Source: Microcaldota archaeon (GTDB taxonomy: Archaea; Micrarchaeota; Micrarchaeia; Micrarchaeales; Micrarchaeaceae). From it: a stretch of 5,996 bases of DNA. The stretch spans positions 1-5,996 of the forward strand of contig JAJZJI010000076.1 in NCBI GenBank assembly GCA_021828345.1. Direction: 5' to 3'. The notes beneath the pieces were generated by a model, which did not search any database, was not told the DNA's origin, and saw only the letters and a program-made list of their open reading frames with translations. Shown here piece by piece: positions 5,137-5,996 of this stretch (within the stretch, counting starts at the first letter, position 1; each line of letters starts with the position of its first letter). A program made the position numbers and the translations under genes.

Positions 5137-5949
5137 TTATATAGTAATTATATTAAATCTCATCATTACAACTACCACCAAAAATATGATTGCAATAACT
5201 ACCAGAATATAAGGTAGTTTACTCGTAGTTGGTTTGCTAGGAACAAGTGATATATCCGGATTATTGGTCATAGGCGCAGCCGTCTGTGCATTTTGTTGCT
5301 GTGTCTGTGCATCCATGTGTAATTCTGGTATTTTTATATCATTTTGCATTGGGGCAGTAGCATTTGTTATTGGTTGTATTTTTTGCGTAGTAGGTTCTGG
5401 TTTTGTAATTGGCTGTGGTGCGTATGGCTGCGGCGGAATTGCACTTTTATTTATCTGCGGTTCACTTTGCATTTGTGGCGCTACACTTGCAGGTATGCCA
5501 TTTTTTGCTTGCATAAATCCTTTTTCAGTAAGCATTACGTTTAATATTCCATTTCGAAACTCCGCTGATATGTATCCTTGCATAAGCAGTTTGTATAAAT
5601 GAAATTTCATATCCCTGTGCGCCACATTTATCGAAGATGATACATCATTTGCAGATTTTTTTCCATTGGATAATTGATTTAATATACTCATATCTAGTTT
5701 ATCAAAAGGATCATTTGCCCTTGCTGATACCTGTTGTAATAATTCTTTTCCGTTTTGCGTTACAACTATTGGGTTTTGGCTCCCAAGTGTTGTGCCAAAA
5801 TCAATAAGTCCGCTCAATTTTAAACCGCCTAAAATATTTGCCGCATCAAAAAATGATGAGTTTATTATACCCCCAAATTTTTCAACAACAGAATCAGATG
5901 TTATCTTTGTCAAAGCAAATAGATCAGAGAAATTTATATCGTCGTTCAT
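5137..5949 (-). CDS. Tail-anchored membrane protein with two winged-helix-like domains, unknown function
   Basis: I do not recognise the 270-aa product as a named family. Residues about 1-75 and 84-148 each look like a small winged-helix fold. The first has helices around FFDAANILGGLKLSGLIDF followed by a short hairpin (IVVTQNGKELL). The second has the typical order: helix DKLDMSILNQL, turn helix SANDVSSSI, recognition-like helix AHRDMKFHLYKLLMQGYI, and a wing-like hairpin, then LTEKGFMQAK. Residues about 152-243 are a Pro/Gln/Thr/Asn-rich, probably disordered linker. Residues 245-263 (LPYILVVIAIIFLVVVVMM) form one membrane segment, leaving only RFNIITI after it. With no signal peptide, a cytoplasmic N-terminus and a C-terminal anchor are inferred. 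As first gene of the ACD/aminotransferase operon it may be a membrane-tethered regulator or adaptor, but this is inference. There is no SD; a TATA box 27 nt upstream supports a leaderless start at ATG 5949. Confidence 0.85.
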   Translation of the reverse strand: MNDDINFSDLFALTKITSDSVVEKFGGIINSSFFDAANILGGLKLSGLIDFGTTLGSQNPIVVTQNGKELLQQVSARANDPFDKLDMSILNQLSNGKKSANDVSSSINVAHRDMKFHLYKLLMQGYISAEFRNGILNVMLTEKGFMQAKNGIPASVAPQMQSEPQINKSAIPPQPYAPQPITKPEPTTQKIQPITNATAPMQNDIKIPELHMDAQTQQQNAQTAAPMTNNPDISLVPSKPTTSKLPYILVVIAIIFLVVVVMMRFNIITI

Positions 5950-5964
5950 ACTATCAACAGAAAA

Positions 5965-5982
5965 TTTATATTTTTAATATAG
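5965..5982 (-). promoter_or_regulatory. TATA box of the four-gene ACD/aminotransferase operon (leaderless)
   Basis: On the minus strand, CTATATTAAAAATATAAA precedes the first operon gene. The TATATTAAAAA part is centred at about 5976, 27 nt before ATG 5949, the same geometry as the proline dehydrogenase promoter. No SD is present before the ATG, so transcription probably starts at or next to the start codon. The 10- and 9-nt gaps and the ATGA overlap downstream suggest this promoter serves all four genes. Confidence 0.5.
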
Positions 5983-5996
5983 ATGAGAATCTTTTT

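Noticed and set aside
5234..5602. Plus-strand frame of 122 codons, very rich in Cys, Gly and hydrophobic residues
   Set aside because: It is antisense to the Pro/Gln/Thr-rich linker of the tail-anchored protein. Its odd composition is the mirror of that linker's codons, and no promoter or SD is seen.

Overview
The window is AT-rich DNA that looks archaeal. ADP-forming acetyl-CoA synthetase (ACD) is encoded as two separate subunit genes, ATA is used heavily for isoleucine, and two transcription units have an A/T-rich TATA-like element centred about 27 nt before an ATG with no Shine-Dalgarno (SD), as expected of leaderless archaeal mRNAs. I see no RNA gene, CRISPR array, insertion sequence or phage gene. 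The lineage cannot be fixed from sequence alone; a small-genome acidophile or thermophile (Thermoplasmata or a DPANN group) would fit, but that is inference.

Layout. (1) 1-182 is non-coding as far as I can tell and ends in a promoter/leader zone holding two abutting perfect dyads. (2) 183-883 (+) is a two-gene unit: a 45-aa charged helical protein, then an NAD(P)H-dependent FMN reductase-family flavoprotein, followed by a T-rich terminator. (3) 944-1801 (+) is a monofunctional proline dehydrogenase with its own leaderless promoter. (4) 5949-1798 (-) is a tightly packed four-gene operon: a tail-anchored protein with two winged-helix-like domains, ACD beta, ACD alpha, and a class III PLP aminotransferase. 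Gene spacings are 9 nt, 10 nt and a 4-nt ATGA overlap. Its end overlaps the end of the proline dehydrogenase gene by 4 nt.

How the genes may work together (inference). Proline dehydrogenase makes pyrroline-5-carboxylate, which is in equilibrium with glutamate semialdehyde. That semialdehyde is also the product or substrate of ornithine-type class III aminotransferases. ACD turns acyl-CoA from amino-acid breakdown into free acid plus ATP. The right-hand 5 kb therefore reads as an amino-acid catabolism and energy-conservation locus. The membrane-anchored DNA-binding-like protein is the first gene of the operon and its role is unknown. The left-hand flavin reductase unit is probably a separate redox or stress unit.

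The most unusual points are the tail-anchored double winged-helix protein heading a metabolic operon, the paired dyads just before the 45-aa gene, and the four-cysteine cluster in the aminotransferase.
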